In this document: one piece after another, positions 26,701 through 38,300 of the stretch | Position numbering within the stretch: the first letter of the stretch is position 1 | Layout: every line of letters starts with the position of its first letter | Assembly (NCBI GenBank): GCA_000328365.1 | Contig: KB307016.1 | Span: forward strand, 112,279-176,278 | Length of the DNA stretch: 64,000 nucleotides | From: Capitella teleta | Lineage: Eukaryota; Annelida; Polychaeta; Capitellidae | Direction: 5' to 3' | Program-made: the position numbers and the translations under genes | Notes under the pieces: model-generated | What the model was told of the DNA's origin: nothing | What the model saw: the letters and a program-made list of their open reading frames with translations, nothing else | Database searches by the model: none

Positions 26701-28569
26701 TCTCGCGGAATAAAATCCTTGGAAACAGCAATTCTCGCACACCTTGTGGCGCTATTCAGATGATAAGCCGTTCGTTTGCTTGAATTTTAGTCAAGCGTTT
26801 ACTCGTGACTTGTAAGAGGTAGGATTAGAGGGGTTAAAAAGTCTTAAAATCGCTGTTGAAAATTGTATACACACATATTTACCTTGAGATTGACTCACAG
26901 TGGAGGGGAAAGAGTTAAAGTATTCTGCATGCAATAAGACTGCATATACTATGCAATACTCTGTATTGCAGCACTGGCGCCCCCTCCTGAACACGAAATA
27001 CCTGTTGTCTTTGACCTTGACATAAATGACCTGCACTGGATGTGCTTAATAAAATTGTTGGGCTGGTATTTCAAGGGTAGTAACTTGTAAGTCCTTTCGG
27101 GTGTCTGCTTTTCATCTTGACTTGCAGCCGTTTTGGTCGATCCAGGCACCAGATCTACTTTTGCAGATTATTGCGCGACAATGTAACTTGATCCGATCTT
27201 CAGTGGTTTCTATCATGTTGCAAAGCGACAATGTCTTATTTCATAATCTACTCTGTTTTCAGAATATTAGATTTCATCATATGACCACTCTGTTTATGCA
27301 ATCATTATTCTCTCCTTATCAAAACCAAAATTGACTTCTGAGGCATACTTTAAAGTCGCATTATTTCTGTAGCCTGTGAATAACATTTCTTCACTGTAAG
27401 GTTTCTTTTTCAATTTAAATGCTTACTCTTGTGTTCTGTAACCCACTTAACCAGATGCAGACTCCACTGTAGCTGTGAAGAACTTGAGACTCTGTGAGAG
27501 CCATAGTTGGAATACTTACACGATTTGCTTTTAAACCGTGTACTTAATACTACTTAAAATAGCGTTCTCTTCGATGGCAGTACAGAGTACTTTACTAGCT
27601 GATGTCTTGATTTCTGTATGTGTTTAATCATGACGACCTTTGTTAAACTCTTGCTATTAATAACTTACAAGGGTATTCTGATTCGCCTACTGAAAAATTG
27701 ACCTTTATAGATTAAATAATTCTTATTTTATGTTCAGCTGTTTTTATTACATAAGTGAAATAATTACCACTGTTATAGAACTTGATTCTATCCTTGGAAT
27801 TCGGTCAGTTATGATGATCATTAAAAGGATAAAAAAAATTATTGTCGACCAATTATGTAATTATGTTAATTGCAATGACTGAGGCTTTCGGGCATTTTTT
27901 TTTTTTTTTTTTTTTTTCGGCATGAAGAAAACAATTTGTGATTTTGGTGTCAATGATTTTTTTTTGTAGTTAGTGTGGTATCGGTACTAGTACCAGACAG
28001 CAAGGAATGTCTTGGGTATCTTAGACGATCATGTGATCAGGACTGTTTTTCATTCGCGAAATTTCGATGAAAGTCAACCTGATTGGGACACATCACACCG
28101 TCTTTGCTCGTGAAAAAACTTTAGGATTAATTTGAAAATAATTGCTGTTTGTTTCTGCAGTTAGCCTGGCGAGACGACAGACCGGTTGTTATTGCGCAAT
28201 ATTTCAAGCCGCGCGTGATATGGGGGTGTGACGTATGTTTGAATAATTCAGCTCAATCAGCGATCTGCTCGGTTGGAGTCTGTCTGTGTGTTATGCAACA
28301 TGTATCAATCCGCTATAATATTGATTGACGTGAGTTATGTAATGTATGGCTTGTTATGTAATCCGTCTGCTCTCTCCTGTGAATCTGCTCCGCTTTTCTC
28401 TTTGGTTCATAATTGCTCCGTGCAATCAATTGTCTACATCTACAATGGTGTCCTATAACCTCGTCATGGTTTTGCATTAATATTTCATGCATTAATTATC
28501 TCTCGTCTACCAACCGCTATTGCGTAATTTATATACTCGCCTCTTTCATTCTATACATGGTTGTGACTC

Positions 28570-28602
<33 letters not shown>

Positions 28603-30560
28603 CCAAATCCCGGCATTCTGAGCTGAGCGTAAATGTTATGCAACATCCCGGTTTCTATTTGATCTGCTGTACATAGGAACCTTGTTATACCGAAACTAAA
28701 TAGCGAAAGTACTCCGAATTGAATTACGGCGTTGTGATGATGATCTTAATACTAGAGTGCATAATTATTTATGACGTGCTGGTTTTCGCGTGACGTGCTT
28801 TTTTTTTTTATAGCCCTGATGACATTCGGTCGTGACGTATCTCCCGTCACGTGACGTGTCTACCGTCAGTGTAGTCACAGCGATTTTTCTACAGCTTTTC
28901 GTATCGGGGCGTTGCTCAGCAGTGCTTTTGATGCGCACTTAGAAATATTTTTCTCTTTGCCCTACTCAAGTGACTTGGCCGTGTTTGCGAACACGTCCCC
29001 TGTGTAGCCCAACTAGTGCACGGTTAACGGTTGAAAATTTCGCTCTTAATGGCTTCTCTCTTCTTCTGCTGGTCGGGACTGTTTTGTTTTTTTTTTTTTT
29101 TTTCTTCTAAGACGCTCCTCTCAGACTCAACCGTGGATCGTGGCGTTGAGTCTATTTCGCTCTCCTTCTCGTCATTTTTTTTTCTTTCTTTTTTTTCCGC
29201 GCATAAATCGAGCAAATATTTTTCTCTGTTATACATTTTTTCTTTACTCCAGGGTTTGGCTTATAAACAGATGTACACGTGTATATTATCCTGATCAGTC
29301 TCTTGTCTCATAGCTGTTAACTCCCCCTCCCCTGCTCATCATCTTCGCTGCTTATTATTCTCTATAGCGGTGTCCACGACGTCTACAACTGATCCCGAGT
29401 ACACCGATACTCGGCACGTGTGAACGCAGCGCTGCCAGACACTGCTGCCGCTGCAGACGGGTTGTCTCGTTTCCAGGCTGTGTGTGCGTAATTGTCTATG
29501 ATTATAGTTTTTCCTGGAAATGAAGTTGTTGCCCGAATGTTTGAATTTTTCCTCTCTGCCTACTGCTGCCAACTTTTCGAAGGCGGAAACCCCTTGCTAG
29601 ATGCTCGTTCCCCAACACTTGTGCCTATTTCGCTGCCTTCTCCTCTCTCCGCTGTCTGTTCCTTGTCTAGACGTGTCGATTTTGCGGTCTGTGCGTGTAC
29701 GCGTCACGCACATCGATCGGAGCTGCTCGCTGTGTGCCGAGAGCGCCTGAGGGCAATGGCCTCGTCTGGCTCAGTGTGTCTTGTTTACGGCCCCGCGCAT
29801 GTATGTAGGCGATATGACACCTGCAATTATGTTAAGCAGCGTCAGGTATTCGCGGTAGTCGGGTTTAATGCATGTCTGATATACTGCTTAGTCAGCACGG
29901 CGCTTGTCGTCAAACCTTTGACCTACTTTTAATATCTCAACACGCACAAATGTTACGCACACCGGCACACGCAACCCTTTTTTTTACTGTAGTACAGTGT
30001 TTCTGAATCGATATTCTGTGCGGGTTGGGTTCGACTGTACCGTGTTATGCACAGAGACAGGCGTTTTGTCCCTTGCATCTGTGAATACCGATTTCTGGTA
30101 CGGTGAAGCATCTATATCGACCGTGTACTTTGAACTTGTGTCACTTCTTGGACTCAATTTTTTCTTCTCTTTCTCGCAGGTGGTGTATGTGCCATCGCTA
30201 CGGCCACTTCCCCCTCAACTGAAGCAACCTCCTCCACCTCCTCCTCCGCCTCCTCTTCCTCCTCAAATCGCCGTCTCGCAGGATGGCGAGGAGGGCTACG
30301 CGTTGAGTCAACACCTTTTGCACCAGAACTACCCGCTTTCGCCGTCGACGTCCGAAGTGCACCACATTCGCCCGCCCCCCAATATGACAGTCCACCCCAG
30401 GGCCAACTCGTGTGGCTCCAGACAACCCCCTCTGGTCGTAGTTCCGGATTTATCCGAGAGGCGTCGCTGCCAGAGCATGTCTGGTCAGCGGAGTCGCTCT
30501 ACCCCGCACTGGACTACGCTTGGAAGACCCCCTGATTATGATGACGTCGTGGGGAAATGA
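12665..30560 (+). CDS. type I membrane protein: signal peptide, CUB-like domain, TM, PPxY tail
   Basis: Exons: 12665-12689, 15387-15419, 19001-19375, 22455-22666, about 25017-25430, 30180-30560. They give roughly 480 codons with consistent phase. The first two exons encode MLGVRLLLVVCLCKSAYAN, a clear signal peptide. Exon 3 has the four-cysteine CUB pattern (CSN.., ESCHLTI, SPCLPRIEI, SKDC) ending in GFTLHYSF. Exon 4 has a membrane span (VVSIVVLLTLVIVIAVVFYY) followed by arginines and a serine-rich stretch. Exons 5 and 6 form a cytosolic tail with two runs of nine prolines and a terminal RPPDYDDVVGK. PPDY is a likely WW-domain (Nedd4-type) ligand. The acceptor of exon 5 is weak, and a possible extra exon lies at 23465-23593. 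I do not recognise a named orthologue. A receptor or adaptor role is inference. Confidence 0.75.
12690..15386 (+). other. CUB-gene intron 1
   Basis: No gene seen. It contains one member (14706-14753, minus) of the 47-bp dispersed repeat. Its end has a good acceptor (tttatttcag) before the 33-base exon 2. Confidence 0.6.
14706..14753 (-). repeat. 47-bp conserved dispersed repeat, copy A
   Basis: In reverse complement it nearly matches 47531-47577 and is close to 49729-49775. The shared core is TTTTACGGCTCCACCCAACC followed by a GGGCGCC-type end. Confidence 0.75.
16637..16667. promoter_or_regulatory. inverted pair of the TCATAACGCA motif
   Basis: AATCATAACGCA (16637-16648) and TGCGTTATGATT (16656-16667) are perfect 12-bp inverted arms with a 7-base spacer. 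Confidence 0.6.
17431..17450. promoter_or_regulatory. GGCTCATGAATATTTATGAG word
   Basis: This near-palindrome recurs at 21841-21860 and in shorter form near 12460. It is preceded here by an E-box-like CACGTG at 17423-17428. Confidence 0.4.
19396..19474. mobile_element. 79-bp pogo/Tigger-like MITE
   Basis: Terminal inverted repeats of about 25 bp: CAGTCGCACCTCGTTCATCC at the left mirrors GGATTAACCAGGTGTGACTG at the right, with a few mismatches. TA lies at both flanks (19394-19395 and 19475-19476), as expected for the Tc1/mariner/pogo superfamily. It sits 20 bases after the donor of the CUB exon. Confidence 0.8.
19674..19745 (-). repeat. tRNA-related (SINE-like) sequence
   Basis: On the minus strand there is a B-box-like GGGGTTCGATTGCC, and about 40 bases before it an A-box-like GGCAAAATTGGA. 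No clean cloverleaf forms, so this is a tRNA-derived SINE remnant or chance resemblance rather than a working tRNA gene. Confidence 0.3.
20325..21511. mobile_element. 1.19-kb non-autonomous pogo-like element
   Basis: The left end CAGTAAAACCTCTAGTCAGT and the right end (reverse complement CAGTAAAACCTGTCTATAAC) form terminal inverted repeats. TA dinucleotides at 20323-20324 and 21512-21513 flank the element. Sub-terminal 'gcgaccacc' words repeat near both ends. There is no transposase. A 35-base T tract lies at about 20691-20725. One TCATAACGCAC site (21413-21424) lies inside the right end. Confidence 0.75.
21413..21424 (+). promoter_or_regulatory. ATCATAACGCAC site
   Basis: A full 12-base match, followed at once by TGTTATGAG, a partial inverted half-site. 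Confidence 0.5.
21827..21860. promoter_or_regulatory. CRE plus near-palindrome block
   Basis: A consensus CRE, TGACGTCA (21827-21834), is followed by GCTCATGAATATTTATGAGC (21841-21860). Another TGACGTC lies near 21869. Possible intronic enhancer or alternative promoter of the CUB gene. Confidence 0.4.
22667..25016 (+). other. CUB-gene intron 4, with a candidate extra exon
   Basis: At 23465-23593 an acceptor with a pyrimidine tract (ctgttgccttgcag) opens 43 codons ending at a donor (gaagg|GTCAGT). It is phase 0 at both ends, exactly fitting exons 4 and 5. The encoded segment is Ser/Pro/Leu-rich (VSSSLLLPDPQSSPQPCF) and would extend the cytosolic tail. A cassette exon is possible but unproven. 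The rest of the intron shows no gene. Confidence 0.4.
23764..23827. repeat. 32-bp tandem duplication
   Basis: Two adjacent copies of a unit beginning ATCATTAATTTATTGTGCA and ending GCAGTATGCAT differ at about two positions. A third partial start follows. Confidence 0.85.
25431..30179 (+). other. CUB-gene intron 5
   Basis: No gene seen. It contains T tracts (about 25551-25571, 27894-27917, 28573-28602) and a cluster of TGACGTG/CACGTGACG words at 28770-28860. The acceptor before the last exon is strong (ttcttctctttctcgcag). Confidence 0.55.
28770..28860. promoter_or_regulatory. cluster of CRE-half / E-box words
   Basis: TGACGTGC occurs twice, GTGACGTA once, and CGTCACGTGACGTG once (about 28845-28858), all within 90 bases. 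Possible intronic regulatory module. Confidence 0.35.
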
Positions 30561-31837
30561 TTACTAATATTTTGTGCCAATTTCATTGTTCATCTCACAA
30601 CTCCACGGAACTGTTGATTCATCTTTAATTCATTTCTTTATTGCACGCAAACAAGGTTGTTTTTTTTTTGTTTTTTTTTTATTACTTGTTATTGTCGTGA
30701 GTTTGTTTTTTTTTTTTTTTTTTTTTTGCGGGGGGGCGGGGGGGGTTTGCAGTCAGATTTTGAGGAAGACAATTACCGTCTTGTATCACAAATTGATAAT
30801 TATTAATATGTTATTATTATTATCATCATCATTATTATTATTACATTTGAAAAAATGAAATTTGGCTCCTGTTACTTTTTATTTTATTTTCTCTTTGAGT
30901 CCCACGGACTTGAAAATAATCTTATTTGGGTTTTCTCTCCAAATGTAAGAGTAATAGGGCCATACAATACTGTGTACACGTGAAGTTTGCATTGATTTCA
31001 CTCTAAACTAAAGTGTGTGTGTGTGAGAGAGAGTGTGTCCTATTGGACGCTAAACATCACATTTCTTCATCTTTCATCTTGTGGGCATTTTTTTGTTGTT
31101 GAAAAAAAAATATTAATACATTTTGATGAAAATTTTGGGGCATTTTTTCCTTTATTTTCAAATCTTTTCTCTTATTTTTTTATTCCTCAAAAATATTTAT
31201 GAAGAAAATGATAAGTTTTTTTTTCTTGAGAAGAAACTTGTTCTTCATTTTGAGAGAGATTAATTGTCTTTCCTTTCTTTCAATATCTCTTTAGCTGAAC
31301 CAGTTGTTTTTTTTTCTCCATTTGAAAAAAAAATTGAAAACGTACAAAAAAGATTTTCTTAATTTAATTCTTTTTTTTTTTCTGTCTTGAAAATGTATTT
31401 GCCCCAAAAAATTGTTTCTGTGGTGACTAAGTTTATTTTTTTTTTTTTTTTTTTTTTTTTTTTCTCCTTAATGAATAAATAATTTGCTGTATCTGTAACT
31501 GTTTTGTTCATTATAGAAATTTCACTAACTTCCCGTTTTGTATCTTATCATTCAGCCAATTTATATTTCAAATCACTCGAAAGTGAAATCTACATTTTTC
31601 CTGATAATTCTGCCTAATGTTCCCTGGCTAAGTAATTAATATTCATTAGATTTATTAGGAATAGTGAATAAATTTGAGTTCACCACTTTGAAGACCAAAG
31701 CAAGGGAAAAGAAAGATTTTATTTACTAGGAATTTCTTGAGATGAGGTAAAATGCACATACGGGCATTGGAAGTGATACGAAATGCTCTCAGATTGGTGC
31801 TGCATACGCCTTCAATACGATCATCATGGAATGACAC

Positions 31838-31869
31838 AGTGCGTTATGATTACGTCATCATAACGCACT
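31838..31869. promoter_or_regulatory. perfect 13-bp palindrome of the TCATAACGCAC motif
   Basis: AGTGCGTTATGAT (31838-31850) and ATCATAACGCACT (31857-31869) are perfect inverted arms around the 6-base spacer TACGTC. The centre reads TTACGTCAT, an ATF/CREB-like word. Confidence 0.65.
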
Positions 31870-33485
31870 TGTTTTCTGCACTAGTGAAGTGGCTTTTTTT
31901 TCCTCTCATATCTTTTTGCAAACAAAACTGAAATTCTTGGAAGTAATTTGTTTTGACTAATAAAAACCCTTTCATATGTTAATCATGGAGGAATTCGTAG
32001 TAAAAAAAAAAACACTGACTTACCTGTACGTGTACATATAGTAAATATGTTCTCACATAGATTTAATTTTATGGACTAGACTGTCTAGATCTGAAGTCTA
32101 GTGAAGGTTGATTGTTTATATTATTTTCATATAATTGCACTCGACCGAATGTTTCCTACTTGTCATTCCGCCATTTTGTTGTGGGAGGCTGATGAAAATA
32201 AGACAAAACATCTTGATGTACGCAGACGAGAAATAAACACAGTAATGTTAACAAGAGTCTGCTGATGTCTGTTCGGGGCTGAAACTACAATACGGTGTAT
32301 ACACTATTATGCCACTGTGGCTGGCTTAACATTCCTCATTTCTCTGCTCGTCCCGCAGATGGCTTGCAGATCAATGTTATTGGCTGACACAAGTTTCACA
32401 CGTGCATCAACCTCCAATCACCAACACCATAAAATGCAACCGTTTTCATTGCGTGTACATATAGTTACTTATGTCGTAACTAGGATACCATTGGTAATAA
32501 TTGTCAGCCTGTCTGTTCTCTTAGGCACGCTGGCGAGCTAGCAAGTATGTACATCTTGTCTTGGGCTTCATACACCAATTGCAGTAAATGCAAAATTGAC
32601 TCGTGACCTTGGTGTGGTCATTTAAACCAGTTTTCGGGAAGGGGATAGTCACTCCGCTTCCCAGAGTAGCCAGTAGGGCCCAGCAGGTGCAGATTTGATG
32701 TCACCACCTGATGGTGCCCCTGAACGAACTTAATATTGTTATGGACTCAAAATGGCGCCCGTAGTTTGCGCTACTTTGATGAAGGGTATCAGCTACGTAC
32801 AATGCACGTGCTCTGGCTAAAATAGTGACTAATTAAAACGTATTATATCCCTATATATACTAGCAAAAAATTGACCCAATCATTATAAATTAGACAAAAC
32901 TACTAGTATGCATTGTATTCTGCCACTCTGCATAGCCATACCTCTATGGAATGGCATTGCTCGAACGTACACCGTTATATTTGGAACAAGACAGCATAAT
33001 GTTTGTCTTGGAGCTATCAGTGTAAGTGTTACGAGTAATGTATTTTGTATGGAAATGATGGAAAAAAAAATACGACTTCCAACAATTTGTCTGTCGTGAA
33101 AGTTTTTACTTAAAAACCTGATCAAGTTCTCGTGAAAGCATCATTGAATAAGCGTCTGGAATTCTTCGGAAAAACCGCACAAGAGACGCAGAAGTCAGAC
33201 GAAACAAACGCAAGCTTTTATTTCCTAAAAAAAAAAATTCCGCAAATGGCATGTTTGTTTCTTGGAAGCAATAATAACGTGTTGCTTGGGAGTGAGTGTG
33301 AGAAAAATATAATATGTCCTTTTTGCGAGTATACCCATGCTAAGAGCATTTTAAAAACAAATCAGATGCCTTCTACCTGTATATATGTAATTATAGCACA
33401 CAAGCAAACGGAAAGAGAGGAAAAAAAATCGCTTTTATGACAAATGCACGAATTACGTATGGATGTGTTTTCGCTGTTGAGCCAC

Positions 33486-33520
<35 letters not shown>

Positions 33521-34279
33521 GCTGTCATTAACGCATTCACCCAGAGTGTGAAAATGGGAGAAAAATGCAATAAAAATAATGAAAAATTAATGGGTTACGC
33601 GTTTTTATTGCGCTTAGCAGGCAGACTGCACGGTTTGCGGAAAGAAAACTGCTCTATATGTTGCAATTGTGTGCTTGGGGTTTTATAACCGTCGGGAGAA
33701 AAATGTTAAAATAAACTTCTCCTTCTCCTTCTTTCTTCTTCCAGCATTTATAAAACTGCATGCACCAGAGTAGCATCGATACCAATATTATGTTCTAACT
33801 GATGGCAGTCTTAGAATAAATTAATTGCTATTATTTTAACGAGGAGGAAATGTTCACATAATAAAACAGTTAACATCAGCTTTATTACTAGTAGTAATCT
33901 TGTTTGCAGAGCATCGACTCTGACATTAAATGAGTCGGCAGTGGAGGCATTAAGTATTTTTTTGGTAGTATTTTTATTCCACTCAACACATTAGTCACTG
34001 GTGTTGTTTAAGTACGCGTAGTGCAAGAATCATGTGTCTATACTCGAATCTGTGTATTGTAAATGCGTTCACATTTGGAATCGATTGTGAATGTAGTTAT
34101 AGAGCGTATGGAGCTCCGGTGTGGATAAACAGTCTGGTGCGATTTTTGTCCTCATCTTATGTCTGAGCGCAGTGAGTCATGTACATTAGTAGGCATGTAT
34201 TATAGCCATACGTCGGTGCGAATGTGTTTTCCCGCGCTGAAGAACGCGGGCTTCGTCCTTGTGCGGTGTCAATTGTGTA

Positions 34280-34290
34280 TCATAACGCAC
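34280..34290 (+). promoter_or_regulatory. TCATAACGCAC site upstream of TONSL
   Basis: TATCATAACGCACTA lies 1 kb before the first TONSL coding exon. That exon begins inside an exon whose acceptor (ttaattttccag) is at 35294, so a leader exon upstream is expected. The site may mark the TONSL promoter. Confidence 0.45.
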
Positions 34291-35306
34291 TAAGATCACA
34301 ATGCTATTATTCTTGCTTCCATTTTTTGATTGGTGAGTTGAGAATCGCTAAATTCTATTAATAAGATAAGTGTTCTTCTCTCAAAGAGCACCATACATGT
34401 GGAATAGACAGATAAACCTATTGATAACACCGAAAGCATGAAAATAACGTGAATTATTTCGCTGCTTTTTGCAGACTTGGTAAACTTGTTTCGAGAAAAT
34501 GGAAGCACTTGATATTCCGCTGAGGGTCAAGGTCGATTGTGGTGCGAAACTTCGAAACTCCTCTCTGTCGAGTCTTGGCATTCAATAAATTTGTTTGCAC
34601 ATATATTCCGTCTGTGATCAATCGCTCACTCTCTGTAAGTGTTGGGTATTATAGGAATTGAAAATAAGCCGATTCTAAGCATTCTCTTTTTGTTCAACTT
34701 CAGGATATTTAGCACAGATGTGTGTTGACACCCTCGAAACGTTCGACACCGTCACACTCACAGTTCACACCACACTGGCACACTGCTTTCTTCTAGTTTC
34801 TTCACTGAATCAGTGACTGAATCGCTTTAGTGGTAAATTTAGCCTTTATATAAAATTTTAGTATATATCTAGACTATGATAAGTTATAAAGTTTGAATTA
34901 TTACTGAATATAGCATCTTAAATATGTCATCTACAGGATAAATAACTTACAGCCTGATGCTGGGATGGGTCGGAGGTGTAAAGCCTGAATGCTGTATATA
35001 GTATAGGATTATCATTATGAGTATATGCATAATACTTTTCCTTCACATAGTTTCGTTTCCAAAACTTAACTGCCTTTAATCATTTGCCATTGCTATATGT
35101 AAGATTATACAGTTCTGTAAAATTTTACAATAAGTTTCTTACTAGTTGCTGCGGCAAACAATATATTAATAATATTTCTGTGATTCCGGGATTTTTATAC
35201 TATCATAATTTGATAAGTGGATTAATCAATGAATTAAAAATATTTATTGATGGTCATAATCTCTAAAGCTTCTTATAATTTGTTAATTTTCCAGAATGGA
35301 CACACA

Positions 35307-38300
35307 ATGAAGTTAGACAAGAGAATTGAGCGTGAGTAACCATTGCATGTGAGTTGAACATCAATCTCATCCTTGATGTTGTGATGCACAGGCCTGGAGA
35401 AAGATCGTCGCTTAGCCGAAGCAAACCGCGATTTCCTGGAAGCGGCCAATGTCTGCAATCAACTAGGAAGCCTTCTCAGTGACAATGGTGAAACACTAAT
35501 TCTCTTTCGCTCAATTTGTAGTTCGTTTTGCAGGTCGTTTACAAGAGGCTTTTGAAGCTCATCAATATGAACGACAGCTGTGCGAAGCCATGAACGACAG
35601 GATGGGGCAAGGAGTAGCATTTAGACGCCTCGGGGAATGCCTCATTGAAATGGAAAAGGACCCCAAGGAGGCGATTGAGTTCCTCACAAAATACCTCAAC
35701 ATAGCAACCGAGGAGAATAATCTGATCGAAGAACAGAGGGCGCACGCTACCCTCGGGCGAACGTACCTCAGGTTTGTTAAACTTTTTTTTTTCACTTTTT
35801 GAGCCTAGTTTCCTGCAGGATGGCTGAGGCAGAGACTCGATCATCTGCGTACCACAAGACGCTGAATTACGCCGAGCGTTCATTTCAACAGAGCATGCGC
35901 CTGTGCGATGATTTACGACCCCAACTTCCTGTTCTCGAGTTCTGGCAAATGAAGGCGAGACTCTTGCTCAACTTTGGTGAGATTATTACAGATTCATTTT
36001 TGATGTGAGTGCCCAGTGATTTATGAGGAATTTTTACTTTCTTTAACTAGGTTTGCTTCATGATTGTCAGGAGAACCCTGAAAAAAGCAGCAAATATCTG
36101 AAGGAGGCTCTTCTCATTTCTCAGTAATTTTTTTTTCTCTTTTTTTTTTTTATTATATATTTTTTTTTTTTTACGTAGGAAGCAGAATTTTTTTGAAGAC
36201 ATTTTTCGATGTCAGTACAATTTGGCTGACTTGGCTCGTCGCCATGACAACAGGGACCCTGCTTTACAGTTCTCTTTTGCTTGCGTGAAAACTGCGCAAA
36301 GGATGAACGATGGCAGCTGCTTGAAAGAAGCCATGCTCCTCCGTGGTCTGGTGAGATTTAGAAAAAATTTAACTCTTCGTTTATTTACATTTTTTTTTTC
36401 ATTTTTATTTTGCTTCAGGTTTATTTGAATTTTGGTCAATTTTCTGACGGGAAGAGAATCCTGAAGAAATTATATCGCAAAGAGAAATCCCGAGAACCCA
36501 GACTCATTCACCTGCTCAAAACCGGTAAAAAAAAAAAAATTAATTAAAAATAAAACTGCCGGTATTAAAATAATGATTCACGTATTGGCGATTGTCATTT
36601 CTTTATGTGATGCGCAATCATTATTTCCATAACGTTATTTCACATTTTTAATATTTGATTCACATTTCTTGAGTCTGTTTCACATTTATTTCTATGGATC
36701 CGATTCATATCGGTGAACATATATTATGTCTATTTTTACAGCTATCAAATGTTGCCGTGACAGCGAAAAACTCAAAGATTCCTCAAACCCAGAGTTGAAC
36801 ATGAAAATCCATGAAAATCTTGGTGATTCTTTATCTTCTGTTGATCTTTTTCTTCCAGCAATCCAACATTACAAACAAATTGTGAGTTACAATTTTCAAA
36901 AATATTACCCAGCTTTGCAGGATATCATATTTTTCAGGTTTCCATAGCTCTTGATTATGGTAAACCAGAATCGACATTGGCTGACATTTACTCCTCTATA
37001 GCTCAGTGTTTTTTCGATTTGAAGAAATATTCATCTGCAATTATATATTTTGAAAAGGAAATGAAATCTCGCCCTGATGACCATGAACAGGTGCGTTAGC
37101 ATGATTGTTGATTGATTGATTGATTGACTGATTGATTGATGAAATTTTCCCAGCTTTGCCAGACTTTGTTACAAGTTGCGGATTGTCACGAAAAACAAGG
37201 GAAAGAATTTTCACAGTTATTGCCGATCTACAAGCGTGCGAAATTTGAAAGCATTGAGGCATCAAAGCCATCTCTGCAGGTGCATGCTGAATTTGATCTT
37301 TGATTTCCTTTGAACAATATCTGTATTCAGATCAGAGTTCTGAAAAATCTGGCAGAATGCCAGAATATCAACCAGCAGAGGGAAGATCTGTTAATAACAG
37401 AAAAAGAAATTCAAGAATTAGAGAAATTTCACCAAATCCAAGAGGAGGAGGAGGAGGAAGAAGAGGAGGTAGTGGAGGTGCTAAGCGATCTGTCCAGTGA
37501 TGATGGTGAGCTTGGTTAATTACTTATTTTTACTAATTACTAACTATAATTTCTTTATTAGATGATTCTAGTGACAACCAAGGGGAGGAATTTGATCGCC
37601 CTTCCTCGACTCAGGGCGTTTCAAGGAGTCGCAGGAGTTTCAAGGTTACCGTGAGTTGCAGAAATCTGAGGAATAGAATACTTCTTATTTCTTGCTCCTT
37701 CTCTCATCCAGCGCAATGAGAAGGGTGAGACTCGGCTCCACACTGCCTGCATTAACGGAAATTTGAAGCAAGTTTGCAGCCTTCTACAAAAGGTACGATC
37801 AAATTCAGAATTAATTTTTACTACGCTTTCTTTGGGGGGTAGAACCATCCAACGAATGTTCGAGACTTCTGTGGCTGGACCCCTCTGCACGAAGCAGCCA
37901 ATCACGGCTTTGCGGACATCGTTGAGGCGCTGATCGATCACGGAGCGAACGTTAACGACCGTGGTGGGGAGGGGTGTGGGGGAATTACCCCCCTGCATGA
38001 CGCCTGCGCCTGTGGCAACAGCGACGTCATCAGGGTGCTCCTCAACAAAGGAGCCGACGCCGATCTCAAGGACGATGAGGTACGCCGCATTTCGTCTGAG
38101 GGTCATGGTCGTCGTCAAGCTTGTTTTTTTTTGTTTTTTTTTTTCCTCAGGGTCAGAGGGCGTTGAACTCCCTTCACCAATTTGTGAAAAAGAGCAAGAT
38201 GACTGATGACGAACGAACCGATCTGCAAAGCGTTGACCAGATGCTACGCAGACGCATGAAAGGCAATCACGCTGCTGACCTCACTGACCTCTATGACTCT

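Larger units (their letters stand above)
30561..35294. other. 3'UTR of the CUB gene, then intergenic and TONSL upstream DNA
   Basis: T-rich 3'UTR-like sequence runs to about 31480, where AATAAA-type signals occur (31470-31476). After that I see no gene. The stretch includes the motif palindrome at 31838-31869, an A tract at 33490-33518 and a motif site at 34280-34290. Short open stretches at 32.3-33.4 kb resemble nothing. Confidence 0.55.

Noticed and set aside
33132-33440. 102-codon plus-strand frame
   Set aside because: Lysine-rich, no domain, no splice context, next to a poly(A) tract.
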